Shown: in pieces, positions 26,184-34,780 of the stretch
Numbering within the stretch: the stretch's first letter is position 1
Layout: every line of letters starts with the position of its first letter
Assembly (NCBI GenBank): GCA_947472995.1
Contig: CANJBO010000012.1
Span: forward strand, 1-50,435
From: Chloroflexota bacterium
Lineage (GTDB): Bacteria > Chloroflexota > Dehalococcoidia > UBA2979
Length of the DNA stretch: 50,435 bases
Reading direction: 5' to 3'
The notes under the pieces: generated by a model
What the model was told of the DNA's origin: nothing
The model's database searches: none
What the model saw: the letters and a program-made list of their open reading frames with translations, nothing else
Program-made: the position numbers and the translations under genes

Positions 26184-26792
26184 CTACGAGACGCCCGCGG
26201 CGGCGGCGCGCACGCCCTCGGCCAGCGGGTCGCCGTTGACGGGGCCGAGCGTCACGTAGCGCACGATGCCCTCGCGGTCGATGAAGTACGTGGCGGGCAG
26301 CCCCTGCGCGCCGTACTGGTCGGCGACGTCGCCCTTGCGGTCGAGGACGAGCGGGAACGAGACGCCGACCTGGTTCTCGAAGAACGTCACGGCGTCGCTC
26401 GACTCGCGGTAGTTCACCCCGAGGATGACGAGGTCGTTGGCGCCGCCGGGGCCGCGCTTCAGGTGCGTCTGCTCCAGCTCGGGCATCTCCGCGCGGCAGG
26501 GGCCGCACCACGTCGCCCAGAAGTTCAGCACCACCGGCCGGCCGCGGTAGTCGGACAGGCGCACCTCGCGCCCCGACCCCGCCTCCTGCAGCACGAAGTC
26601 GGGCGCGCGCACGCCGATCTTCGGGCGCGCGGCCTGCCGGTCGAGGACGCCGTAGACGGTGGGGTTGAGCCTCGGCAGCACGTCGCGCACCACGAAGATG
26701 CCGCCGACCACGAGCACGATCGCGGCGACGGCGGCATAGCGGGCGATCGTGCGCCCGGTGAGTCCTCGGCGAACCATCATGCGCCCAAGCAT
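26184..26792 (-). CDS. Membrane-anchored TlpA/ResA-like thiol-disulfide oxidoreductase
   Basis: The 202-residue product has one N-terminal membrane anchor (about 16-35) and then a thioredoxin-like domain with FWATWCGPCRAEMPELEQ (active CxxC) and GLPATYFIDREGIVRY (cis-Pro loop). It would act on the outer side of the membrane, reducing or oxidising protein thiols, for example in cytochrome maturation. Start at 26792: GGGAGG precedes ATG with good spacing; a longer open frame upstream is less likely. It follows the methyltransferase gene by 62 bases and precedes the DUF6941-like gene by 7 bases. Confidence 0.9.
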   Translation of the reverse strand: MLGRMMVRRGLTGRTIARYAAVAAIVLVVGGIFVVRDVLPRLNPTVYGVLDRQAARPKIGVRAPDFVLQEAGSGREVRLSDYRGRPVVLNFWATWCGPCRAEMPELEQTHLKRGPGGANDLVILGVNYRESSDAVTFFENQVGVSFPLVLDRKGDVADQYGAQGLPATYFIDREGIVRYVTLGPVNGDPLAEGVRAAAAGVS

Positions 26793-26854
26793 CGTGCCTC
26801 CCGCGTTCGAGGATAGCCCCGCGCTCGGCTCCCCGCCCGGCACGTCGGGGGGCA

Positions 26855-27328
26855 TCACAGCCATCGACGCACCTCGGCGCAGTAGCGCGTCCATTCGTCG
26901 CCGAAGCGCGCCGCCAGCTGGCGCTCCTCGCGCGGGATCATCCACGCGTTCAGCAGCACGACGTTGAGCGCCGTGAGCAGCACGCCGCCGAGCGACTGCG
27001 CGATCATCGACGTGCCGAGGAACACGAAGACGTTGCCGCCGAGGTACAGCGGGTTGCGCGAGTAGCGGTACGGTCCTGACGTGAACAGCGCCGCCTGCGG
27101 CGCGAGCGAGATGACGTCCATGCCTCGCCGGTAGAACGCGACCGTCGCCCACACCCGCACGAGGAACCCCGCCAGCGCGAGCGCGATCCCGATCGGCAGC
27201 GCGGCGCCGACGGTGATGCGCGGCAGGCCGAGGAGCACGTCGACGCCTCGACCGATCAGGGCGAAGACGCCCCCGACCGCGAGCACGCCGAGGTTGTGCA
27301 GCACGCTGTTGCGCAGATCGGCGTCCAC
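26855..27328 (-). CDS. Isoprenylcysteine carboxyl methyltransferase/phospholipid methyltransferase family protein
   Basis: The 157-residue product has several membrane segments (about 10-27, 40-60, 95-125) and the typical ending SGPYRYSRNPLYLGGNVFVFLG and ReERQLAARFGDEWTRYC of ICMT/PEMT-like proteins. These use SAM to methylate a lipid or prenyl-cysteine at the membrane; bacterial substrates are mostly unknown. The start is GTG at 27328, six bases after the aroA stop, so the genes are probably co-transcribed, though the functional link is unclear. Confidence 0.8.
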   Translation of the reverse strand: MDADLRNSVLHNLGVLAVGGVFALIGRGVDVLLGLPRITVGAALPIGIALALAGFLVRVWATVAFYRRGMDVISLAPQAALFTSGPYRYSRNPLYLGGNVFVFLGTSMIAQSLGGVLLTALNVVLLNAWMIPREERQLAARFGDEWTRYCAEVRRWL

Positions 27329-27334
27329 GATCGC

Positions 27335-28648
27335 CTACGCGCCGAGCGAGGTGACGAGGCGGCCCGTCGCGGGGTCGCGGAAGGTCGCGCCGAGGCCCTG
27401 CGGCTGCGGGGCGGCGAGCTTCTCGAAGAAGTTGGGGAACGTCTTGGAGACGCACGAGGGGTTGAGGATCGTCATGCCCGGCACGAACAGGCCGAGCATC
27501 GCGAAGCACATCGCGATGCGGTGGTCGTCGTACGTCTCGATCGTCGCGCCGTGCAGCGTCGAGGGGTGCACGAGCAGGTCGTCGCCCAGCATCTCGATCG
27601 TCGCCCCGCAACGCGTCAGGCCCTCGTACAGCGCGGCCACGCGGTCGCACTCCTGCACGCGGAGCCGGTCGAGGCCCACGAACCGCACCGGCCGCGCGAG
27701 CATCGGCGCCAGCACGATCGCGGTGAGGATGCTGTCGCCGAGGCCGGTCGTGCGCGAGACCTCGTCGGGCGCGGCGCCGCGCAGGGCGGCATCGCAGAAG
27801 TCCGCGAAGCGCTCGTCGAACTGCCAGCCGGAGTGCGGCCAGTTCGCCACCTCGATCGGGTCGCCGAGCAGCGACGTCTCGCCGGTGCGCAGCCGGTCGA
27901 GCAGGCTCGCGCCGACCAGGTAGCTGCCGCTGGAGGCGTCGCCCTCGATCTGGTACTCGCCGTCGTCCTCGGACGTATCGGGGAAGTAGTTGATCATCTG
28001 CTCGGTCATCACGACGTACGGCGACTCGTCCGCGTTCGCGTCGACGATCGTGACGTCCCACTCCCCGATCGTCCCGCTCAGCAGCAGCGCCGAGGCGAAC
28101 TGGGAGCTCTCCGCGATGCTCACCTCGCACGCGCCGGGGAGCGGGCCGGCGCCGTGCACGACCGCCGGCAGCGTGTCGCCGGACGCATCGATGCGGTAGC
28201 CGAGCTGGCGCAGCGCGGCGAACAGCGCGCCCTGCGGGCGCTCGTGCATCCTCGGCGTGCCGCTGATCTTGTACGTGCCCTCGCCGAGGCAGACGAGCGC
28301 GATCAGGAAGCGCGCCGCGGTGCCGGCGTTGCCGACGTACAGCTCGACGGGGCGGGCGACCGTGCCGCCGGGCGCGAACTCGCCGCCGCAGCCGTCCACG
28401 ACGAACGTGCGGTTCGAGGACTCGGTGGGGTCGGGCAGCACCTCGACGTCCACGCCGAGGGTGCGCAGGCAGGCGACCATCACCTCGGTGTCGTCGGACC
28501 AGAGCGCGCCGTGCAGCGTCACGCGCCCCTCGCCCAGCGCGGCGAGGATCAGCGCGCGGTTGGTCTCGCTCTTCGACCCGGGCACGGCGATGCGCGCCCG
28601 GATCGGCGCGGGGACGGGGATGACCTCGAGGGCGTCGGGCAGGGCCAT
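27335..28648 (-). CDS. aroA: 3-phosphoshikimate 1-carboxyvinyltransferase (EPSP synthase)
   Basis: The 437-residue product carries PGSKSETNRAL (phosphate and shikimate binding), LYVGNAGTAARFL (PEP site), SQFASALLLSG, LRVQECDRVAAL and TYDDHRIAMCFAMLGL, with SKTFPNFFEKL at the end. It joins shikimate-3-phosphate and phosphoenolpyruvate in aromatic amino acid synthesis. Length and motifs are normal; the LRVQECDR motif has Cys where Ser is common (ESDR), which is worth noting. It is first of a minus-strand set followed by the methyltransferase, TlpA and DUF6941-like genes. No other shikimate gene is in the window. Confidence 0.95.
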   Translation of the reverse strand: MALPDALEVIPVPAPIRARIAVPGSKSETNRALILAALGEGRVTLHGALWSDDTEVMVACLRTLGVDVEVLPDPTESSNRTFVVDGCGGEFAPGGTVARPVELYVGNAGTAARFLIALVCLGEGTYKISGTPRMHERPQGALFAALRQLGYRIDASGDTLPAVVHGAGPLPGACEVSIAESSQFASALLLSGTIGEWDVTIVDANADESPYVVMTEQMINYFPDTSEDDGEYQIEGDASSGSYLVGASLLDRLRTGETSLLGDPIEVANWPHSGWQFDERFADFCDAALRGAAPDEVSRTTGLGDSILTAIVLAPMLARPVRFVGLDRLRVQECDRVAALYEGLTRCGATIEMLGDDLLVHPSTLHGATIETYDDHRIAMCFAMLGLFVPGMTILNPSCVSKTFPNFFEKLAAPQPQGLGATFRDPATGRLVTSLGA

Positions 28649-28699
28649 CCCCGAATTCTACGCCGCGGGGCGCTGGCGCTGGTTTACCGCCGCGTTACC

Positions 28700-29557
28700 A
28701 TGCGCCGCATGACACGCGAGCCCACCAACGACGAGGCGATCGAGGAGGTCGCGGCGCTGCTCGCGCGGTCGGAGCACGTCGTCGCGCTGGCCGGCGCCGG
28801 CATGTCGAAGGAGTCCGGCATCCCGACGTTCCGCGGCGAGGGCGGCCTGTACTCCTCGCAGGGCACCGAGCCGCCGATGAACCAGTACGAGACGTTCGCC
28901 GTCGACCCGGCGCGCTGGTGGCAGCGCCGGCTGGAGGAGCCGGCGGGCGCCTTCGCCAACTCGATCGACAGCGCGCAGCCGAACCCCGGCCACTACGCGC
29001 TCGCCGAGCTGGAGTCGCTGGGGATCATGACGCACCTGATCACGCAGAACGTGGACGACCTCCACCGCCGCGCCGGGCAGCGCTCGCTCACGGAGATCCA
29101 CGGCAACCGCCACTGGCTGCGCTGCACCACGTGCGGCATGCGCTGGCCGCGTGCCGAGTTCCCGATCGACCCGGAGCAGCTGCCGCCGCTCTGCGCGACG
29201 AAGGACTGCGACGGGATCGTGAAGAGCGACACGGTGATGTTCGGTGAGGCGATCCCGGCCTATGCGCTCCGCCGCTGCGCCGAGGCGACGTGGCTCGCGG
29301 ACTGCTTCCTCACCGTCGGCACCTCGGCCGTCGTCTACCCCGCCGCCGGGTTCCCGGCCGACGCCGCCCGCCGCGGCGTGCCGCTGATCGAGGTGAACCC
29401 GGAGCAGACGCCGCTGACGCACCTCGCCACGCACGTGGTGCGGCTGCCCTCGGGCGAAGCGCTGCCGAAGATCGTGCAGGCGGTGCGCCGGCACCTCGCC
29501 CTGCGTCGCACCGACAGCGCATCCGGGGCGTCCGAGTCGCGCGACGAGCGGGCATGA
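28700..29557 (+). CDS. Sir2-family NAD-dependent protein deacylase
   Basis: The 285-residue product has GAGMSKESGIPTFRG (NAD binding), TQNVDDLHRRAG, EIHGNRHWLRC with the catalytic His, a zinc ribbon (RCTTCG and CATKDC) and VGTSAVVYPAAGFP, then EVNPEQTPLT. These enzymes remove acyl groups from lysines using NAD, producing nicotinamide and O-acyl-ADP-ribose. Which acyl group is preferred cannot be read. Two in-frame ATGs exist (28700, 28709), with no clear ribosome site for either. The stop overlaps the next gene (ATGA), so they are translationally coupled. It is divergent from aroA. Confidence 0.9.
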   Translation: MRRMTREPTNDEAIEEVAALLARSEHVVALAGAGMSKESGIPTFRGEGGLYSSQGTEPPMNQYETFAVDPARWWQRRLEEPAGAFANSIDSAQPNPGHYALAELESLGIMTHLITQNVDDLHRRAGQRSLTEIHGNRHWLRCTTCGMRWPRAEFPIDPEQLPPLCATKDCDGIVKSDTVMFGEAIPAYALRRCAEATWLADCFLTVGTSAVVYPAAGFPADAARRGVPLIEVNPEQTPLTHLATHVVRLPSGEALPKIVQAVRRHLALRRTDSASGASESRDERA

Positions 29558-30573
29558 ACCGACCGCCCGTGCAGCGGCGCGAGCCGCTCGGCATCCTCAT
29601 CGGCACCGACGACGGCCTCCTCGTGTGCCTCCCCGGCGCCCACACGACCCGCGCGATCGAGGGCGCGCGCGTCACCTCGATCGACGTGCGCGGCGACGTC
29701 GCGGCGGTGGGGGCGACCGGCGCCGGGGGCGGCCTGTGGCTGCATGACGCCGCGCGCTGGGAGCAGGCGTGGAGCGGCGACGTCGCCTCGGTCACGCTCG
29801 GCGCGGGCGCGATCTACATCGGGACCGGCGACGGCCACCTGCTGCGCTCGACGGACGGCGGCGCGACGTGGGAGGAGACGCACGGCGTGGCGACGCTCCG
29901 TCACGACGGCTCCGCGATGCCGCCCCGCCCGCGGCCGCCCGCCGTGACCGGCGTCCTCGAGCTGTCGAGCGGCCTGCTCGTCGCCTTCGACGGCGGCGGG
30001 ACGTGGTTCACCGCCGACGACGGCGGCTCGTGGTTCCGGCGGGACGAGGGCCTCGACCCGCTGGTGCGCCGCCTCTACGGGCACCCGGACGTCGACGGCC
30101 GCCTGTACGTGACCACGGCGACCGGCCTCTATCGCTCCACGGACCAGGGGCACGTCTGGGTGCAATCGCTCACCGACCTCGACCGGGGCGCCGGCGGCAC
30201 GCTCGCCGTGCTGCCCGACACGACCGACACGCTGCTGCTCTCGCTCGGGCGCACCTCGGCCGGCGGTGGCGCGCCGCCGTCGATGCCCGGCGAACGCTCG
30301 ACCGCCGCGCACCCATCCGCCTCTCGCGGGAATGGGGGCGGCGAGGGCGCCTTGTTCCGCAGCCCGGACGGCGGACGGCACTGGTCGCGCGTGCTCCTCG
30401 ACGGCGAGGACGAGTGGACCGCCCCGCCCGCCGTCGTCCACCCCCGCGAGCTGGAGGACGTGGTCTTCGTGGCAGCGGGGGCGCGCCTGTTCGCCTCGCA
30501 CGACCGCGCCCAGACGTGGATGCCGCTGGCGGACGACCTGCCGCCCGCGAACGTGATCGCGGCGTCCGTCTAG
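29554..30573 (+). CDS. Asp-box (BNR) repeat beta-propeller protein
   Basis: The 339-residue product has repeated Asp-box turns of the S-x-D-x-G-x-T-W kind: STDGGATW, TADDGGSW, STDQGHVW, SPDGGRHW and a weaker SHDRAQTW. These mark a beta-propeller like those of sialidases and photosystem-stability factors. No catalytic triad is evident and there is no signal peptide, so a structural or binding role is more likely. A low-complexity insertion (about 240-268; PSMPGERSTAAHPSASRGN) interrupts the propeller and may derive from a repeat element. The ATG overlaps the sirtuin stop, so it is probably co-transcribed with that gene. Confidence 0.75.
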   Translation: MNRPPVQRREPLGILIGTDDGLLVCLPGAHTTRAIEGARVTSIDVRGDVAAVGATGAGGGLWLHDAARWEQAWSGDVASVTLGAGAIYIGTGDGHLLRSTDGGATWEETHGVATLRHDGSAMPPRPRPPAVTGVLELSSGLLVAFDGGGTWFTADDGGSWFRRDEGLDPLVRRLYGHPDVDGRLYVTTATGLYRSTDQGHVWVQSLTDLDRGAGGTLAVLPDTTDTLLLSLGRTSAGGGAPPSMPGERSTAAHPSASRGNGGGEGALFRSPDGGRHWSRVLLDGEDEWTAPPAVVHPRELEDVVFVAAGARLFASHDRAQTWMPLADDLPPANVIAASV

Positions 30574-30845
30574 CGCGGCTCGCCTCTGCGGCCCGTCTCG
30601 GGTTATGGTGGATGTGTTGTCGGGGGCCGGGGGCTTTCTAGGGCTCTTTGCAAACGGTCCCCGTCGACTCCCACCCACCCCACCTCCGTCCTCGTCATCC
30701 CCGAACACGCGTGGGCGCCTCGATCTGAGTCGCGTATCACGTTTGTTCATAGAATGACGTCACCGGGCAGGGTGGCTGGTACCATCGCCCTACTTCGCCC
30801 CCGTGTGCGTTCACGCCACCCACCCCGATCCGAGGACACCGCCGC
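30574..30845. other. 272-base intergenic region
   Basis: No gene was seen. There is a less GC-rich patch around 30735-30765 that could contain a promoter for the hydrolase, but I could not place -35 and -10 elements with confidence. Confidence 0.3.
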
Positions 30846-31715
30846 ATGAGCAACTCCACCCGACCGCGCGACGAGTTCGTCGAGGCCAACGGCCTCCGCT
30901 TCCACTACCGGGAGTGGGGCGACACCCGGACCCGCCACGCCGTCGTGCTGCTTCACGGCTACGCCGAGACCTCCGAGGCCTGGAGCGACACCGCGCAGGA
31001 CCTCGCCCGCGAGTTCCGCGTGATCGCCGTCGACCAGCGCGGCCACGGCCAGACCGACCGCGCGACCGACCGCGACTACACCCGCGCCACCCAGATGGAG
31101 GACCTCGAGGCGATCATCGAGAGCCTCGGGCTGCGCTCCGTGACGCTGATCGGGCACTCGATGGGCGGCGCGAACGCGATCTGCTACGCCGCCGAGCACC
31201 CCGAGATGGTCACCGCCCTCGTCGTCATCGAGACGGCCCCCGAGGTGCTCCGCTCCGGCATCGAGACGATCCGCCGCCTGCTGGCGACGGGCGCCTCGTT
31301 CACCTCGCTCGACGAGGCCGTGGACGCGTTCCGCGAGTTCTTCCCGTACGCGACGACCGAGCAGATCGAGCGCCGCGTGCGCGCCTCGCTCACGGTGAAC
31401 GACGACGGCGTGTACGTGTGGGACTTCGACCCGATCCTGCGCGACCCCACGTCGCGCCCGCCGGACCCGGATCCCGGCCAGCGCCGCCTCTCCGACCTGT
31501 GGGACTGCGCCGACCGCGTGCAGTGCCCCACGATGATCGTGCGCGGCTCCGAGACCGACATGCTGACGCCGGAGGCCATCCAGCGCCTCCACCGCCGTGT
31601 CAGCGGCTCGCGCGTCTCGCTGATCGAGGACGCCGGCCACTCGGTGCCCACGGACCAGCCGGCTGCCCTGAGCCTGAACATCCGCGAGTTCCTCCAGAGC
31701 ATCGCCAGCCTCTAG
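30846..31715 (+). CDS. Alpha/beta hydrolase
   Basis: The 289-residue product has VVLLHGYAETSEAW, VIAVDQRGHGQTDR, the nucleophile elbow GHSMGG and EDAGHSVPTDQP with the catalytic His. It resembles epoxide hydrolase, dehalogenase or carboxylesterase-like members. It differs clearly from the hydrolase at 6928-7806, so the two are not recent duplicates. GAGGA precedes ATG 30846 at 10 bases. A strong hairpin terminator follows the stop, so it is a single-gene unit. Confidence 0.85.
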   Translation: MSNSTRPRDEFVEANGLRFHYREWGDTRTRHAVVLLHGYAETSEAWSDTAQDLAREFRVIAVDQRGHGQTDRATDRDYTRATQMEDLEAIIESLGLRSVTLIGHSMGGANAICYAAEHPEMVTALVVIETAPEVLRSGIETIRRLLATGASFTSLDEAVDAFREFFPYATTEQIERRVRASLTVNDDGVYVWDFDPILRDPTSRPPDPDPGQRRLSDLWDCADRVQCPTMIVRGSETDMLTPEAIQRLHRRVSGSRVSLIEDAGHSVPTDQPAALSLNIREFLQSIASL

Positions 31716-31739
31716 CGCCACGCGACCGGCTCGACGCTG

Positions 31740-31765
31740 CACAGGCCGCCTCCGGGCGGCCTGTG
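31740..31765 (+). terminator. Hairpin terminator after the hydrolase gene
   Basis: A perfect 11-bp stem (31740-31750 with 31755-31765) closes a TCCG loop and is followed by TGTTCC. It lies 25 bases after the stop. Confidence 0.75.
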
Positions 31766-31813
31766 TGTTCCCCGCCTATCTCCTCACGACGCGACTGAGG
31801 TGCGAGCACCCGG

Positions 31814-31834
31814 TACGATCGTGTTCAGACGATC
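31814..31834 (+). promoter_or_regulatory. Possible -10 with overlapping palindrome upstream of fabF
   Basis: TACGAT (31814-31819) could be a -10. The palindrome GATCGT-N6-ACGATC (31817-31834) begins within it and would overlap the transcription start, about 24 bases before the fabF ATG. It could be an operator for a lipid regulator; this is inference. Confidence 0.35.
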
Positions 31835-31857
31835 TGGCCGAGCCGGGAGCGCCTGTC

Positions 31858-33099
31858 ATGCAGCGAGAGATCCACCGCGTCGTCGTCACCGGCCTCGGCG
31901 CGGTCACGCCCATCGGCAACACCGCCGCCGAGTTCTGGGAGGGGCTGCGCACCGGCCGCAACGGCATCGGGCGCGTCACCCAGTTCGATCCGACCGACCT
32001 CATCGTCCAGATCGCCGGCGAGGTGAAGGGCTGGGACCCGGACGCCTACCTCGAGCGAAAGGTGTCGCGACGCACCGGCCGCTTCGCGCAGTTCGCGCAC
32101 GCAGCGGGCGTGCAGGCGCTCGCCGACGCCGGCCTCGAGGTGACCGAGGAGAACCGCGACCACATCGGCGTGGTGATGGCAACCTCCGGCGACACGTTCA
32201 ACATGGGGCCGGAGTGGGAGGTCTACCTGGAGCGCGGCTCGCGCGCGGTGGACCCGTTCATCATCACGCGCATGGGCCAGCACATGGGCTCGGCGCGCCT
32301 CGCGCGGCAGCTCGGCGTGCGCGGGCCGAACACCACGATCAACACCGCCTGCGCCTCCGGCACGGACGCGCTGGGCCACGCACTGAACCTGATCCGCCTC
32401 GGGCAGGCGCGCGCGCTGCTGGCCGGCGGCGCCGAGGCGATGGTGACGCCGCTCGCGCTGTCATCGATGGGGCGTCTCGGCGCGCTGTCGAAGAACAACG
32501 ACGACCCGACGCACGCCTCCCGTCCCTTCGACGCGAACCGCGACGGCTTCATCCTCGGCGAGGGCGCCGGCGTGCTGATGCTGGAGTCCGAGGAGTCCGC
32601 GCTGGCGCGCGGCGCGCGCATCTACTGCGAGCTGGCCGGCGTCGGCTGGTCCTTCGACGCGACCGATGACACCGCCCCCGACCCCGAGGGCCAGTCGCTC
32701 GCGATGACGCGCGCGATGCACGACGGTGGCGTGACGCCGGGCGAGATCGACTACATCAACGCCCACGGCACCAGCACCCAGTACAACGACCGCACCGAGA
32801 CGCAGGCGATCAAGCTCGCCTTCGGCGAGGCGGCGCGGCGCGTCCGGCTCTCCTCCACGAAGTCGATGACCGGGCACCTCGCCGCGGGGGCCGGGGGGAT
32901 CGAGGCGGTCGCGTCCGTGCTGGCGCTGCACCACCGCACGATCCCACCAACGATCAACTACGAGGTCCCGGACCCGGACTGCGACCTGGACGTGACCCCG
33001 AACGTCGCGCAGCCCGCCGACATCAATGTCGCGCTCTCCAACTCGTTCGGCCTCGGCGGACAGAACGCGACGGCCATCTTCAGACGCTACCAGGGGTAG
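31858..33099 (+). CDS. fabF: Beta-ketoacyl-ACP synthase II
   Basis: The 413-residue product matches KAS II: VVVTGLGAVTPIGN at the N-terminus, NTACASGTDALGHA with the nucleophilic Cys, NAHGTSTQYND and KSMTGHLAAGAGG with the two active His, and NSFGLGGQNATAIF at the end. It condenses malonyl-ACP with an acyl-ACP to extend fatty acids in the cytoplasm. GGGAG precedes ATG 31858. It stands alone, between two terminators, with a palindrome in its promoter. The stop codon itself lies within the terminator stem that ends the gene. Confidence 0.95.
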   Translation: MQREIHRVVVTGLGAVTPIGNTAAEFWEGLRTGRNGIGRVTQFDPTDLIVQIAGEVKGWDPDAYLERKVSRRTGRFAQFAHAAGVQALADAGLEVTEENRDHIGVVMATSGDTFNMGPEWEVYLERGSRAVDPFIITRMGQHMGSARLARQLGVRGPNTTINTACASGTDALGHALNLIRLGQARALLAGGAEAMVTPLALSSMGRLGALSKNNDDPTHASRPFDANRDGFILGEGAGVLMLESEESALARGARIYCELAGVGWSFDATDDTAPDPEGQSLAMTRAMHDGGVTPGEIDYINAHGTSTQYNDRTETQAIKLAFGEAARRVRLSSTKSMTGHLAAGAGGIEAVASVLALHHRTIPPTINYEVPDPDCDLDVTPNVAQPADINVALSNSFGLGGQNATAIFRRYQG

Positions 33100-33118
33100 C
33101 CTTCCGGCTACCCCTGGT
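33089..33118 (+). terminator. Terminator hairpin overlapping the fabF stop codon
   Basis: A 13-bp stem (33089-33101 with 33106-33118) closes TTCC and is followed by GTTGTTG. The fabF TAG stop at 33097-33099 is inside the left arm. Confidence 0.8.
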
Positions 33119-33137
33119 GTTGTTGCCCTGCTGTTGC

Positions 33138-33152
33138 GGCCCCTGTGGGGCC
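33138..33152. terminator. Short hairpin between fabF and the convergent zinc-ribbon gene
   Basis: GGCCCC (33138-33143) pairs with GGGGCC (33147-33152) around TGT. It may help end the minus-strand zinc-ribbon transcript, whose stop is at 33159. Confidence 0.4.
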
Positions 33153-33158
33153 AGCCTG

Positions 33159-33407
33159 CTACGCGACCGACGTCCCGCGCTGGCGCTCCGAGAGGCGGCG
33201 GTGCATCCGGCGGCGGTGGACCTCGTCACGCGTGACGGCGACGGGGCGCGGGCGCTCCGGGATCACAGCGTGCAGCGCGCGAGGCGTGGCCGCGGCGTTC
33301 TCGTACTTCACGAACCCGCACTGCACACACGAGTAGTACGCATCCCCGATGTCACTGACGTAGGCCAGATCGCCCTCGCAGCGGGGGCAGCCCTTCGTGA
33401 TGACCAT
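33159..33407 (-). CDS. Small zinc-ribbon protein
   Basis: The 82-residue product begins MVITKGCPRCEGDLAYVSD and continues with YYSCVQCGFVKYE: two CxxC pairs about 20 residues apart, a zinc ribbon. The rest is Arg-rich with no other domain. Such proteins often bind nucleic acid or act as small transcription-associated factors, but no specific role can be given. Start at 33407: GAGGAGG upstream. An earlier ATG at 33476 lacks a good ribosome site. It is convergent with fabF and divergent from thyX. Confidence 0.6.
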   Translation of the reverse strand: MVITKGCPRCEGDLAYVSDIGDAYYSCVQCGFVKYENAAATPRALHAVIPERPRPVAVTRDEVHRRRMHRRLSERQRGTSVA

Positions 33408-33698
33408 TGTTGTCCTCCTCGGTGGGTGCCCGCCGACGACGGTGGGCTCTCCAACAAGGATGATTCTCGTCAGCATCCGTTGAGTGCGCGTTGCGTAAGT
33501 GTTGCCGGTGTGTGAATCGTCTAACGGTCGGCCGGACGAGCGGGAAATGACACCGGGAACGTTATGGCAATCCCCCCGCCCGCGAGGCTCGAGGGATACC
33601 CGGGGCGCCGAGGCTCCTGCGGCGAGCCCGCTGACACGCGCCCACTGTCACGCATGGGGCACGGCGGGTACGCTGAGGCCCTCCCCCCGGAGCGCGTC

Positions 33699-34670
33699 AT
33701 GACCGCCACCCCCTCGAACGATCCGCACCCGCTGTCCGATGACCAGCAGCGCGAAGTCGACGCCCAGCGCGCGCAGACCTACACCACGCGCCGCGCCACC
33801 GTCCCCGCGATGGAGGAGTTGCTGTACCAGGCACTGCCCGTCCTCGGCGACGGCAAGGGCTTCGTGCGCGTCATCGACTACATGGGCGACGACGCGGCGA
33901 TCGTGCAGGCGGCGCGCGTCTCGTATGGCGCCGGCACGAGGCGCACGAGGGACGACCAGGGCCTGATCAACTACCTCATGCGGAACTGGCACACCTCGCC
34001 GTTCGAGATGTGCGAGATCAAGCTGCACGTGAAGCTGCCGATCTTCGTCGCGCGCCAGTGGATCCGTCACCGCACCGCGAACGTGAACGAGTACTCCGCG
34101 CGCTACTCCATCCTCGACAACGAGTTCTACGTGCCGGCGGCGGAGCACATCGGCGTGCAGTCCTCGACGAACCGGCAGGGCCGCGGCGAGACGCTGGACG
34201 CCGAGCAGGCGCGCCGCGTGCAGGACCTCCTGCGCGAGGACGCCGAGCGCGCCTACGCGCACTACGACGAGATGCTCAACGAGACGCCCGAGGGGGAGCC
34301 GGTCGACCCCGACCGCCCCGGCATCGCGCGCGAGCTGGCGCGCATGAACCTCTCGCTGAACTTCTACACGCAGTGGTACTGGAAGACCGACCTCCACAAC
34401 CTGATGCACTTCCTGCGCCTGCGCGTCGACCCCCACGCCCAGTGGGAGATCCGTGCCTACGGCGAACGCATCAACGAGGTCCTCGAGCGCTGGGTGCCGA
34501 TGACGTACGCGGCGTTCGTGAACTACCGCCTCGGCGGCGCGCCGCTGTCGCAGCAGGCCCTCGTCGCCGTGCGCCGCATGCTCGCCGGCGAGGACCTCGA
34601 CGCCGCGGCTGCGGGCATGTCGCCGGGCGAGTGGCGCGAGCTGCAGGCGTTGCTGCGCCCCGCCCCGTAG
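33699..34670 (+). CDS. thyX: Flavin-dependent thymidylate synthase
   Basis: The 323-residue product contains the ThyX motif [15 protein letters not shown] together with [19 protein letters not shown] upstream and [21 protein letters not shown] later. ThyX makes dTMP from dUMP using FAD, NADPH and methylenetetrahydrofolate. It is longer than many ThyX (about 220-260 residues) because of N- and C-terminal extensions with no clear domain. GGAG precedes ATG 33699. It fits functionally with nrdJ and dut in this window (deoxynucleotide supply), though they are not adjacent. A hairpin terminator follows. Confidence 0.95.
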   Translation: MTATPSNDPHPLSDDQQREVDAQRAQTYTTRRATVPAMEELLYQALPVLGDGKGFVRVIDYMGDDAAIVQAARVSYGAGTRRTRDDQGLINYLMRNWHTSPFEMCEIKLHVKLPIFVARQWIRHRTANVNEYSARYSILDNEFYVPAAEHIGVQSSTNRQGRGETLDAEQARRVQDLLREDAERAYAHYDEMLNETPEGEPVDPDRPGIARELARMNLSLNFYTQWYWKTDLHNLMHFLRLRVDPHAQWEIRAYGERINEVLERWVPMTYAAFVNYRLGGAPLSQQALVAVRRMLAGEDLDAAAAGMSPGEWRELQALLRPAP

Positions 34671-34707
34671 CCGCCCGCAAAGCCCTCGACGGTACGAGGA
34701 TGCACGA

Positions 34708-34735
34708 CAACGGCCCGCCATCTGGCGGGCCGTTG
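34708..34735. terminator. Hairpin terminator after thyX
   Basis: A perfect 12-bp stem (34708-34719 with 34724-34735) closes an ATCT loop between thyX and the convergent surface-protein gene that ends at 34781. Confidence 0.75.
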
Positions 34736-34780
34736 CGTGATGCGAGGTTGGGCGGCCCTCGCGTCCTCGGTCGCTAGCCG

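Noticed and set aside
29554-30573. Asp-box protein as a sialidase
   Set aside because: It has Asp-boxes but no catalytic Arg triad pattern, no Tyr/Glu pair in context and no signal peptide.
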